Assembly (NCBI GenBank): GCA_014654775.1
Contig: JACVZW010000030.1
Location: 372,001 to 436,000 of the forward strand
DNA length: 64,000 bases
Source of the DNA: Paracoccaceae bacterium
Lineage (GTDB): Bacteria > Pseudomonadota > Alphaproteobacteria > Rhodobacterales > Rhodobacteraceae
Direction of reading: 5' to 3'
Made by a program: the position numbers and the translations under genes. Shown here one piece after another: positions 52,936-61,405 of this stretch (position 1 is the first letter of the stretch; each line of letters begins with the position of its first letter). The notes beneath the pieces were generated by a model. That model made no database searches and was not told the DNA's origin. It saw only the letters and a list, made by a program, of their open reading frames with translations.

Positions 52936-53736
52936 TCAGGCCGCCGCAGGCACCTTCACGTCCCTAGGATCGGTCAGGATCACCTCCACCCCCACGCCGC
53001 GCAGATGCTCCACCATCTGCGCCGGTGCGCCGGTATCGGTGATGACGGTCGAGACACGGGACAGCGGGCAGACCACGATGTTGCCCCGCGCCTCGAACTT
53101 GGAACTGTCCACCAGAACGATCAGCCGTTCCGTGCGGCTCAGCAGCTTTGCCTCGGCCCGCGCGATCAGCGGATCGCTTTCGATCACACCCAGGGGCGTG
53201 ATCGCATAGGCCGACATGAACATTTTCGACGCCGCGAAATGCTGGATCGCATCTTCGTCGAAGGGTGACAGGATGATCCCCGGCTCTCGGTAAAGCTCGC
53301 CCCCCGGCAGCACGACGCGATTGCCGGAATTGGCGATCAGCTCCTGCGCAATCGGGAAGGAATTGGTCAGCACCTGCATCCGCCTTTGCCGGAGGCATTG
53401 TGCCATGAACCACGTGGTGGACCCAGCATTCAGGATGATCGAATCCCCGTCCTCGCACAGCCCCGCCGCCGCCGCCGCAACCGCCTGCTTCTCAATCGCA
53501 TTGATCGTCTGGCTCGCCCCGAAGGACGTCGCGGTCAACTCATTCAACCCCGACACCTCGGCCTGTTCGGCCCCGCCATGGACCCGGCGCAACTGCCCCG
53601 AATCCTCCAGCTTCGCCAGATCGCGGCGCAGCGTGGCAACCGAAGCGCCCGTCCACTGCGCAAGATCGCTCACGCGGACGATCCCTCGTTCGCGCAGTTT
53701 CGACAGGATGAGGGTCCAGCGTTCACGTTCATGCAT
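52936..53736 (-). CDS. rhaR: DeoR-family regulator of rhamnose genes RhaR
   Basis: A 266-residue DeoR/GlpR-type regulator. The HTH is at about residues 17-56 (GIVRVSDLAQWTGASVATLRRDLAKLE region with RRVHGGAE). The DeoR sensor domain (about 75-250) binds a phosphorylated sugar in this family, seen as ILNAGSTTWFMAQCLR and VVLPGGELYREPG. It heads the importer operon and is divergent from rhaD, so it likely controls both. The inducer is probably rhamnulose 1-phosphate or a relative, by analogy. Confidence 0.92.
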   Translation of the reverse strand: MHERERWTLILSKLRERGIVRVSDLAQWTGASVATLRRDLAKLEDSGQLRRVHGGAEQAEVSGLNELTATSFGASQTINAIEKQAVAAAAAGLCEDGDSIILNAGSTTWFMAQCLRQRRMQVLTNSFPIAQELIANSGNRVVLPGGELYREPGIILSPFDEDAIQHFAASKMFMSAYAITPLGVIESDPLIARAEAKLLSRTERLIVLVDSSKFEARGNIVVCPLSRVSTVITDTGAPAQMVEHLRGVGVEVILTDPRDVKVPAAA

Positions 53737-53895
53737 GATTGGAAGGCTAGAGAGAATCGCTCACATCCGTCAACAAACAATCGCAATGCTGCACCGCAAT
53801 ATGTTCTCTGCGACGCAGAATGAGGTTTCATGATTGACTGTGAGCGTTCTGACGGTAATCCTTGACCCCGACCCCAAGGAAAGTCGACCGGACCG
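53737..53895. promoter_or_regulatory. rhaR-rhaD divergent control region
   Basis: The 159-bp gap contains candidate operators. A dyad TTCTCTGCG-A-CGCAGAA spans 53804-53820. A long inverted repeat pairs CGCTCAC (53758-53764) with GTGAGCG (53840-53846), each with CCGTCA or TGACGG nearby. CATGATTG occurs directly at 53734-53741 (over the rhaR start) and at 53829-53836. RhaR is the obvious ligand. No firm -10/-35 pair was placed. Confidence 0.5.
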
Positions 53896-55965
53896 ATGAC
53901 CACGGATATCCTTCTTCCGTCCCTCTGGGACGATGCCCGCGCCGCCACGCTGGATGAGCCGGGGCTGCTTCTCTATCGCTCGAATCTGCTGGGCAGCGAC
54001 CTTCGCATCACAAACTTCGGGGGCGGCAATACCTCGGCCAAGGTGGCGGCCAAGGACCCGCTCACCGGGGCGGATGTACAGGTCCTCTGGGTCAAGGGAT
54101 CGGGCGGCGACATCGGGTCGATGAAGCTCGACGGCTTCGCCACCGTCTACATGGACCGCCTCTACCAACTCCGCGCCCAATACCGCGACCTGTCCCAAGA
54201 GGATGCGATGGTCGAGGCGCTGTCGCATTGCATCTTCAACCTCAACCCCCGCGCACCCTCCATCGACACATGGTTGCACGGCTTCGTGCCCCGCGCCCAT
54301 GTCGACCACGTCCATTCCGACGCCGTCATCGCCATCGCCGCCTGCGCCGATCAGGTCCGGCTCACGCAGGAAATCTTCGGCGGCGACCTCGGCTACCTGC
54401 CGTGGCAGCGCCCGGGCATCGACCTTGGCATCAAACTGGGCGAATTGGCCGAACAGAATCCCCACCTGAAGGGCGTCGTCCTCGGCCAGCATGGCCTGTT
54501 CACCTGGGCCGACACCGCCAAGGACTGCTACCTGCTGACGCTTGAGATGATCAACAAGGCCGCCGTCTGGCTGGATGCCAACGTGAAACGCCCCGTCTTC
54601 GGCGGCGAACGCATCCCCGCCCTGCCCGCCGCCGACCGCAAGGCCGAAGCCCGCCGCCTGATGCCCCTGATCCGGGGCCGCATCTCGGCCTCGGAAATGA
54701 AATCCGGCCATTTCACCGACGCGCCCGAAGTGCTGGACTTCGTCAATTCCCACGCCCTCGACACGCTTGCCCCGATGGGCACCTCCTGCCCCGACCACTT
54801 CCTGCGCACCAAGATCAAGCCCTTGGTCATCCCCGCCGGGGCCGACTCTGCCACGCTCGACAGCCTCATCGCAGGCTACCGCGCCGATTACGCCGCCTAT
54901 TACGACCGCTGCAAACGCCCCAATTCCCCCGCCATCCGCGACCCCAACGCCGTGATCTATCTGATCCCCGGCGTCGGCATGCTGTCCTTCGCCAAGGACA
55001 AGGCCACCGCCCGCATCAGTTCGGAATTCTACGTCAACGCCATCAACGTGATGCGCGGCGCCTCGGGCGTGTCCGCCTACCAAGGCCTGCCAGAACAAGA
55101 AGCGTTCGACATCGAATACTGGCTCTTGGAGGAAGCCAAACTCCAGCGCATGCCGAAACCCAAACCCATGCAGGGCCGGGTGGCCTTCATCACTGGCGGC
55201 GCGGGCGGCATCGGATCGGCCACCGCCGACCGCCTTCTGCGTGAAGGCTGCAACGTCGTCCTCGCCGATATCGACGCCACATCGCTAGAGGACGTCAGCG
55301 CAGGCTTCGCCAAACGCTATGGCCGCGACATGGTCCGCTCCGTCGTGATGGACGTCACCAGCGAAGCACAGGTCATCGCCGCGCTGGAAACCGCCGTGGC
55401 CGAATTCGGCGGTCTGGACGTCGTGGTGAACAACGCTGGCATCACCTCGGCGGCGGCGGTGGAAGACACCACCCTCGCCATGTGGAACCGCACCTTCGAC
55501 ATCCTCTCCACCGGCTATTTCCTCGTGGGCCGCGAAGGCTATCGCATCATGAAGACGCAGGGGATCGGCGGATCGATGATCTTCGTCTCCTCCAAGAACG
55601 GCGTCGCCGCCTCCCCCGGTGCCTCGGCCTATTGCACCGCCAAGGCCGCCGAAATCCACCTCGCCCGCTGCATGGCACTCGAAGGCGCGCCGATGGGCAT
55701 CCGGGTCAATGTGGTCAACCCTGACGCCGTCCTGCGCGGATCGAAGATCTGGCAAGGGGAATGGAGCCACCAGCGCGCTGCCTCCAACAAGATCGCCGTC
55801 GATGAACTGGAAGAGCACTACCGCAAGCGCAGCCTCCTCCAGCGCTCGGTCTTCCCCGAGGATATCGCCGAAGGCATCTTCTTCTTCGCCTCGGACCTTT
55901 CGGCCAAATCGACGGGCAACTTCCTGAACGTCGACGCAGGCAACGCCGTTTCCTTCACGAGGTGA
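53896..55965 (+). CDS. rhaD: Bifunctional rhamnulose-1-phosphate aldolase/lactaldehyde dehydrogenase
   Basis: A 689-residue fusion. Residues 1-400 form a class II aldolase domain that splits rhamnulose 1-phosphate into DHAP and L-lactaldehyde; zinc histidines lie in HGFVPRAHVDHVHSDAV. Residues 425-689 form a short-chain dehydrogenase with TGGAGGIGSA, NNAGIT and the YCTAK catalytic pair (Tyr579, Lys583), which oxidises or reduces the lactaldehyde. This fusion is the rhizobial/actinobacterial RhaD type. It is the first gene of the rhaDI operon and the next start codon is three bases after its stop. Confidence 0.95.
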   Translation: MTTDILLPSLWDDARAATLDEPGLLLYRSNLLGSDLRITNFGGGNTSAKVAAKDPLTGADVQVLWVKGSGGDIGSMKLDGFATVYMDRLYQLRAQYRDLSQEDAMVEALSHCIFNLNPRAPSIDTWLHGFVPRAHVDHVHSDAVIAIAACADQVRLTQEIFGGDLGYLPWQRPGIDLGIKLGELAEQNPHLKGVVLGQHGLFTWADTAKDCYLLTLEMINKAAVWLDANVKRPVFGGERIPALPAADRKAEARRLMPLIRGRISASEMKSGHFTDAPEVLDFVNSHALDTLAPMGTSCPDHFLRTKIKPLVIPAGADSATLDSLIAGYRADYAAYYDRCKRPNSPAIRDPNAVIYLIPGVGMLSFAKDKATARISSEFYVNAINVMRGASGVSAYQGLPEQEAFDIEYWLLEEAKLQRMPKPKPMQGRVAFITGGAGGIGSATADRLLREGCNVVLADIDATSLEDVSAGFAKRYGRDMVRSVVMDVTSEAQVIAALETAVAEFGGLDVVVNNAGITSAAAVEDTTLAMWNRTFDILSTGYFLVGREGYRIMKTQGIGGSMIFVSSKNGVAASPGASAYCTAKAAEIHLARCMALEGAPMGIRVNVVNPDAVLRGSKIWQGEWSHQRAASNKIAVDELEEHYRKRSLLQRSVFPEDIAEGIFFFASDLSAKSTGNFLNVDAGNAVSFTR

Positions 55966-55967
55966 CC

Positions 55968-57260
55968 ATGACCGACCTCATCTCCCCCGACCTGATCGGC
56001 AGCCTCAACGAACAGGCCCGCGCGGCGCATGAGGACGATCTCGGCTCCCTCGGCCGCCAGCTCGCCCGTCGCGGCATCGACCTTGAGGCCGTCATCGCCC
56101 GCGCCATGGCGTGGTCCGTCGCCATCCCCACTTGGGGCGTGGGCACGGGGGGCACCCGCTTCGCCCGCTTCCCCGGCCTTGGTGAACCGCGCGGCATCCA
56201 TGACAAACTGGCCGATTGCGGCGTCATCCAGCAACTGACGCGCGGCACCCGCACCGTCAGCCCGCATTTCCCGTGGGATGAAGTCAGCGACTACAACGCG
56301 CTGCGCCAAGAGGCCGCGCAATACGGCCTCGGCTTCGACGCGGTCAATTCCAACACCTTCCAAGACCAGACCGACCAAAGCCATACCTACAAATTCGGCT
56401 CGCTCGCCTCCGCGAAAAAGGACACCCGCGCCCAAGCCGTCGCCCACAACATCCGCTGCATCGAAATCGGCAAGCAACTGGGCTCCCAGTCCCTCACCGT
56501 CTGGATCGGCGACGGCACCAACTTCCCGGGTCAGCAAAGCCTGTCGGGCATGTTCTCGAACTACCTCGACGCCATGCGCGACATCTACGCGGCCCTTCCG
56601 GCCGACTGGTCCATGTTCATCGAACACAAGATGTATGAACCGGCCTTCTATTCCACCGTCATCTCCGACTGGGGCAGCAGCCTGATCGCCGCCCAGACCT
56701 TGGGCGACAAGGCGAAATGCCTCGTCGACCTCGGCCACCACGCACCCAATGTGAACATCGAACAGATCGTCGCCCGCCTGATCCATGTCGGCAAACTGGC
56801 TGGCTTCCACTTCAACGATTCGAAATACGGCGATGACGACCTCGACAGCGGCTCCGTCGATCCCTTCCGCCTCTTCCTCGTCTTCAACGAACTCGTGGAC
56901 GCCGAACTGCGCAAGGCCCCCGGCTTCCGCCCCGCCTACATGATCGACCAAAGCCACAACGTCACCGACCCGATCGAAAGCCTGATGTCCAGCGCCACCG
57001 AAATCGCCCGTGCCTATGTTCAGGCCTCCATCGTGGACCGCAAGGCGCTGGCCGAAGCACAGGCCGAGAATGACGTCATGGCCGCCCACCGCCTGCTCAA
57101 GGCCGCCTATATCACCGATGTCTCGCCCATCCTCGCCGAGGCCCGGCGCAGACAGGGTGGCGCGCATGACCCGATCGCAGCCTACCGCGCCGCAGGCTAC
57201 CGCGCCCGCGTCGCCAAGGACCGACCCGCCATCAAGGGCGCCTCCTCCGGGATCGTATAA
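55968..57260 (+). CDS. rhaI: L-rhamnose isomerase
   Basis: A 430-residue sugar isomerase of the Bacillus/rhizobial RhaI type, converting L-rhamnose to L-rhamnulose. Metal-site sequence is seen in WSMFIEHKMYEPAFYSTVISDW, LVDLGHHAPNVNIEQ and GFHFNDSKYGDDDLDSGS. The ATG at 55968 has GAGG upstream; a GTG six bases earlier overlaps rhaD. The stop is 17 bp from the DUF4037 gene in the same direction. The assignment is secure by motif and locus. Confidence 0.95.
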   Translation: MTDLISPDLIGSLNEQARAAHEDDLGSLGRQLARRGIDLEAVIARAMAWSVAIPTWGVGTGGTRFARFPGLGEPRGIHDKLADCGVIQQLTRGTRTVSPHFPWDEVSDYNALRQEAAQYGLGFDAVNSNTFQDQTDQSHTYKFGSLASAKKDTRAQAVAHNIRCIEIGKQLGSQSLTVWIGDGTNFPGQQSLSGMFSNYLDAMRDIYAALPADWSMFIEHKMYEPAFYSTVISDWGSSLIAAQTLGDKAKCLVDLGHHAPNVNIEQIVARLIHVGKLAGFHFNDSKYGDDDLDSGSVDPFRLFLVFNELVDAELRKAPGFRPAYMIDQSHNVTDPIESLMSSATEIARAYVQASIVDRKALAEAQAENDVMAAHRLLKAAYITDVSPILAEARRRQGGAHDPIAAYRAAGYRARVAKDRPAIKGASSGIV

Positions 57261-57277
57261 GAGGGGGGAGAAGGGGG

Positions 57278-58330
57278 ATGAAACGATCCATCATCGATGA
57301 CAGCCGCGACTTCTGGGCCGAAATCGTCCTTCCCCTCCTCCACTCCCATTTCCCCGACGAAACCCAGCACATGGCCGCAGGCTTCTTCGGCTACGGCTCC
57401 GAAGTCCTGCGTCTGGACGACCAGTATTCCACCGACCACCACTTCGGCCTGCGGGTGAACATCCTGCTGCCCGAGGCGCTGAAAGCCTCCAAAGGCCAAG
57501 CCATCGAAGACGGCCTCGCCGCCCATCTGCCCCACGCATGGCGGGGCCGCGAACTGCGCGAAGGCTATACCCGCACCAAAGGCGTGGAACTCGCCAGCCT
57601 CGAACACCACCTCCGCTCCACCATCGGCCTCGACCACCCGCCCCAGACCCTGACCGAATGGCTGAAGATCCCCGAGGAAGACATAACCCACATCGTCGCC
57701 GGTGAAGTCTGGCACGATCCGTCAGGCCGCTTCACCGCCATCCGTGACACGCTGGCCGCCTATTACCCCGAACCCGTCCGCCTGCGCCGCCTTGCCCATT
57801 GGTGCCGCTACTTCTCGGGCATGGGCGTCTACGCGCTCAAACGCGCGCTTCTGCGCGACAACCAGCTTTACGCCTCCACCACCTTCGCCCGCTCTCTCCG
57901 CTGGGGCGTGCAGATGGCCTTCCTCTTGGACCGCCGCTACTACCCCTATGACAAGTGGATGACCGAGATGTTCCACCGCCTGCCCCGCATGGGCGCGCGG
58001 CTGGCCCATATCGTCGACGAAGCGCCACGCCTCGAAACCCCGTGGCAGCGCAAGCTCGACCTCCTGCACGAGTTGTCCGACATCCTCGACGCCGCCATGG
58101 TGGAAGACGGCCTGATCGCCCCTCACCCGCCCTACCGAGTCTCGGAAACCTCGGGCTACCGCCTGCTCGAATCCGCCTATGCCGAACTGATCCGCCAATG
58201 CCCGCCCGAAATTCACGGCATCGTCCCCGAATGGGAACAGGTGCACTGGGAGGGCTTTCATTCCCAATTCGTGGCCGATGTCGACCTGACCGACTGGCGC
58301 CGCATGCTTGTTCTGGAGGAACGCAGATGA
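57278..58330 (+). CDS. DUF4037 protein in the rhamnose operon
   Basis: A 350-residue cytoplasmic protein. The N-terminal part has the DUF4037 motif FGYGSEVLRLDDQYSTDHHFG (about 36-56). Its GS...D..S.DH layout recalls minimal nucleotidyltransferases. The rest (about 170-350) is helical. GGGGGA lies eight bases before the ATG. Its stop overlaps the start of the UroD-like gene (ATGA), and it follows rhaI by 17 bp, so it belongs to the rha transcript. No substrate is known; nucleotide transfer to a sugar or small molecule is a hypothesis. Confidence 0.85.
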   Translation: MKRSIIDDSRDFWAEIVLPLLHSHFPDETQHMAAGFFGYGSEVLRLDDQYSTDHHFGLRVNILLPEALKASKGQAIEDGLAAHLPHAWRGRELREGYTRTKGVELASLEHHLRSTIGLDHPPQTLTEWLKIPEEDITHIVAGEVWHDPSGRFTAIRDTLAAYYPEPVRLRRLAHWCRYFSGMGVYALKRALLRDNQLYASTTFARSLRWGVQMAFLLDRRYYPYDKWMTEMFHRLPRMGARLAHIVDEAPRLETPWQRKLDLLHELSDILDAAMVEDGLIAPHPPYRVSETSGYRLLESAYAELIRQCPPEIHGIVPEWEQVHWEGFHSQFVADVDLTDWRRMLVLEERR

Positions 58331-59313
58331 ACTCGCTCGAACGCGTCATGGCCACGATCAACCACAAACCCGTGGACCGGACGCCCATCGACTGCTGGCT
58401 TTATCAGAAGCAATTCCTCGAACGGCTGCAGGCCGATTACGGCCCGCGTGAGAAATTCATCGAAGAATTCGGCATCGACGTCTTCGTGGGCCTCATGCCC
58501 TTCCCCAATCAGCACGGGCGCAAATTCGACATCCACGAACTCGCAGGCGTCCCACTCGAAGACCCGCGCGACCCCAAATGGCTGAACTTCACCGATTGGA
58601 ACTACGATTTCGGCGGCGTGAACATCGCCACCGCACTGCGTGACCACAAGGGCAAGCGCTGCGTGCTGGCCCATTGCTGGGGCATGGTCGAAGGCACCTC
58701 CTCCTTCCTCGGTATCGAAAACTGCTGGATGAACCTTGGCGGCAATCCCGACCTCATGGCCAATTTCTTCGACCGCTATGCCGACTGGATGTGCGTGCAG
58801 GTCGACCAGATGGTCGAGGCGGGCGTGGACATGATGACGCTCTCAGACGACTGGGGATCGAACGGCACCATGCTCTTCTCGCCGAAATCCTGGCGCAAGC
58901 TCATCAAGCCCTACGCGATGCGCGTGGTGCAGCATGCGCGCAGCCGTGGCATGCCGGTGAACCTGCATTCCGATGGCTACATCATGCAGATCCTCGATGA
59001 CATCATCGAGATGGGCTACTCCTCCTGGCACCCCGTGCAGGAAAGCGCGGGAATGAACCCGCGCGAAATCAAAGAGAAATACGGCGACAAGATCGTCATC
59101 TACGGCTCGCTCGACGTGGTCGATGGCCTGCTGAAATACGACGGCGACGAGTTGGACGAATACATCACCGAACGCTTTGGCATCTATGCCCCCGGCGGCG
59201 GCTTCATCTTCAACGGCGGGCATTTCATCCAGCCCGACATCCCCCCCGCCCGCCTGATCCGCGCCTACCGGCTGGTGAACAAGCTCGCCCAGCAATACGG
59301 CACACTGCAATGA
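58327..59313 (+). CDS. Uroporphyrinogen-decarboxylase-fold protein in the rhamnose operon
   Basis: A 328-residue protein of the UroD/MtaA superfamily (TIM barrel): ERVMATINHKPVDRTPIDCW at the N-terminus, DDWGSNGTMLFSPKSWRKLIKP (about 178-199), LHSDGYIMQILDDIIEMG (about 217-234) and GGFIFNGGHFIQPDIPP near the end. The HxC...C zinc ligands of cobalamin methyltransferases are replaced (LHSDG, GGHF), so it is not a typical MtaA/MtbA. It is unlikely to be heme HemE given the operon. A catabolic role on a modified sugar is inferred. It overlaps the DUF4037 gene by four bases. Confidence 0.85.
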   Translation: MNSLERVMATINHKPVDRTPIDCWLYQKQFLERLQADYGPREKFIEEFGIDVFVGLMPFPNQHGRKFDIHELAGVPLEDPRDPKWLNFTDWNYDFGGVNIATALRDHKGKRCVLAHCWGMVEGTSSFLGIENCWMNLGGNPDLMANFFDRYADWMCVQVDQMVEAGVDMMTLSDDWGSNGTMLFSPKSWRKLIKPYAMRVVQHARSRGMPVNLHSDGYIMQILDDIIEMGYSSWHPVQESAGMNPREIKEKYGDKIVIYGSLDVVDGLLKYDGDELDEYITERFGIYAPGGGFIFNGGHFIQPDIPPARLIRAYRLVNKLAQQYGTLQ

Positions 59314-59323
59314 CGGTGGGGCC

Positions 59324-61405
59324 GTGAAGCCCCCCGCAGGCACCGTCTGGATCGGGTCGGACCACCCCTTCGACCTGCACGAAGCCTATCTCTGCTTCGC
59401 CGCCGACCTGACGCTTGCGGAAACACCCCGCAGCGCCACCCTCCACCTCACCGCCGACAGCCGCTACCGCCTCTGGGTCAACGGGGACTATGTGGGTCGG
59501 GGCCCCGAACGCTCATGGCCCGCCGCCATGGCCGTGGATGCCCGCCCCATCCCCCTGCGCCAAGGCGCGAACCGCATCCGGGTCGAGGTTTACTCCCCCG
59601 GCTACTCCCACTTCGCCCATGTCCACCGCGCCGCCTGCGGCCTGCTCGCCTGGGCCGAGATCGACGGCCAGACCCTGCTCACCACCAACCGCGAAACCTG
59701 GCGCGTCCGCCGCGATCCCTCATGGTCCGCCAGCCCCCCCCGCATCTCGATCTACGGCACCGGGGTCGAAGACCGCGACCTCTCCCGCGCCCTCCCCCCC
59801 GACGCCGACGCCTCCGCATGGGCGCAACCCCGCATCGTCCAGCCGCCCGAAGGCCCGATCTGGGCCACCCTCCGCCCCCGCACCACTCCGCTGCTCATCG
59901 AAGACCTGCGCCCGCTGACACCCCCATGGCGCACCCATCACGGCCCCACCACCCCCCATGACGACCCGCACGAGGCGATCCGCCACGCCCTGACACTTCC
60001 CCAAACCGAAATCCCCGCCACCCTCGCCAAAGACCACAGCGCCCTCTGGATCTTCGACCTCGGCGAAAGCCGCGTCTGCACCGCCGCAGCCACGATCACC
60101 GCCATGGCAGGCGACACCCTGACCATCAGCTATGCCGAGAAACTCCGCGACGGCGACCTCCTGATCTCCGACCCCGCCACCTACTGCCGGATGCGCCCGA
60201 CCGACCGTTTCCGCCTGACCCAAGGCCGCCAGCATGTCGAAGGCTTCACCCCCCGGGGGGGCCGCTACCTGATCTTCCGGCTGGACACGACCCAAGGCAC
60301 CACCCCCGCCGCGATCTTCCACGCCCGCTTGCCCGCCTACCCGCTGACGGTCCCGGCACCCAAAGACCCCATCGCCGCCCTCTGCCAGCGCACCACATTG
60401 GCCTGCCTGCAGGACGGCTTCGTCGATTCCGTCTGGCGCGAAAGCAGCCAATGGCTGGGCGATGTCGTGGCCCAATCTTTCGCCCTCATGGCGATCACCG
60501 ATGACCCGCGCCCCCTGCGCCTGACGCTGGAACAGGCCGCCCTTGGCGCAGCCCCTGACGGCATCCTGCCCTCTGTCCTGCCCGGGGACGTCCCCGCCTA
60601 TGTCGTCACCGATTACAACTTCTCATGGGTGGAACTCCTCCATTTCTGGCACCACCACCCGAACACCGACCCGACGCTCACCGCCGCGCTCTGGCCCAGC
60701 CTCACCCGCCTTCTGGACCGCTTCCACGCAGACCTCGGCCCCGACGGCCTGATCCGCAGCCAGCCCGGCCGCCGCCTCTTCCTCGACTGGTCCGCGATGG
60801 ACCGGGGCGAACCGAACCTCACCTATAACCTGCGCTACCTGCACGCGCTGCACATCGCGCAATCCCTCGCCACCACCACCGGCCACGCCGCCCCACCGGA
60901 CTGGGCGCAGCGCATCAAGACCCTCCGCCACGCCATCCACACCACCCACCACACCCCCCAAGGCTGGCAGGAAAGCCCCAACGGCCCGCCAGCCAGCCAA
61001 CTCGCCCTCGCTTTCTTGATCCTCACGGGCCTCTCCGACACGCCCTACACCGATGCTGACCGCATCACCGCCCGCTCGCTCGACCCTGACGACGGCCCGA
61101 AATCACCCGCCCTCGCCAGCCCCTTCATGCATCACTACCTGTTTCAGGCACTGCACCACCTCAACCGCCCGCAGGACATCCGCGCGATCATCGCCGCCCG
61201 CTGGGGCCGCTGGGTTCAGGAAGGCCGCGCCACCACGCCGGAAAACTGGAATATCGACTTCCCTGACGGCTCCGCCTGCCACGGCTTCTCGGCCCACCCG
61301 CTCCGCTGGCTCCAACTGACCCAGCCGGATCAGACCACCACCGTCGCAGGCATACCCGGCAGCGTCACCTCCAGCAGTTCCAGATCCGCCGAAGGCGCGG
61401 CATAG
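59324..61405 (+). CDS. Alpha-L-rhamnosidase (GH78-type)
   Basis: A 693-residue glycosidase without signal peptide, so it acts in the cytoplasm. Residues 10-290 hold beta-sandwich domains (RLWVNGDYVGRGPERSWP; VEGFTPRGGRYLIFRL). The (alpha/alpha)6 catalytic barrel begins near 340. The GH78 acid motif appears as DSVWRESSQWLGDV with Glu373 as likely general acid, followed by DWSAMDRGEPNLTYNLRYL. The GTG at 59324 is 10 bp after the UroD-like stop. It would release rhamnose from imported rhamnosides. Its 3' end overlaps the convergent cupin gene by 76 bp. Confidence 0.88.
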   Translation: MKPPAGTVWIGSDHPFDLHEAYLCFAADLTLAETPRSATLHLTADSRYRLWVNGDYVGRGPERSWPAAMAVDARPIPLRQGANRIRVEVYSPGYSHFAHVHRAACGLLAWAEIDGQTLLTTNRETWRVRRDPSWSASPPRISIYGTGVEDRDLSRALPPDADASAWAQPRIVQPPEGPIWATLRPRTTPLLIEDLRPLTPPWRTHHGPTTPHDDPHEAIRHALTLPQTEIPATLAKDHSALWIFDLGESRVCTAAATITAMAGDTLTISYAEKLRDGDLLISDPATYCRMRPTDRFRLTQGRQHVEGFTPRGGRYLIFRLDTTQGTTPAAIFHARLPAYPLTVPAPKDPIAALCQRTTLACLQDGFVDSVWRESSQWLGDVVAQSFALMAITDDPRPLRLTLEQAALGAAPDGILPSVLPGDVPAYVVTDYNFSWVELLHFWHHHPNTDPTLTAALWPSLTRLLDRFHADLGPDGLIRSQPGRRLFLDWSAMDRGEPNLTYNLRYLHALHIAQSLATTTGHAAPPDWAQRIKTLRHAIHTTHHTPQGWQESPNGPPASQLALAFLILTGLSDTPYTDADRITARSLDPDDGPKSPALASPFMHHYLFQALHHLNRPQDIRAIIAARWGRWVQEGRATTPENWNIDFPDGSACHGFSAHPLRWLQLTQPDQTTTVAGIPGSVTSSSSRSAEGAA

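Noticed and set aside
58327-59313. Heme biosynthesis uroporphyrinogen decarboxylase (hemE)
   Set aside because: The protein differs from HemE in its key region and lies in a catabolic rha operon.
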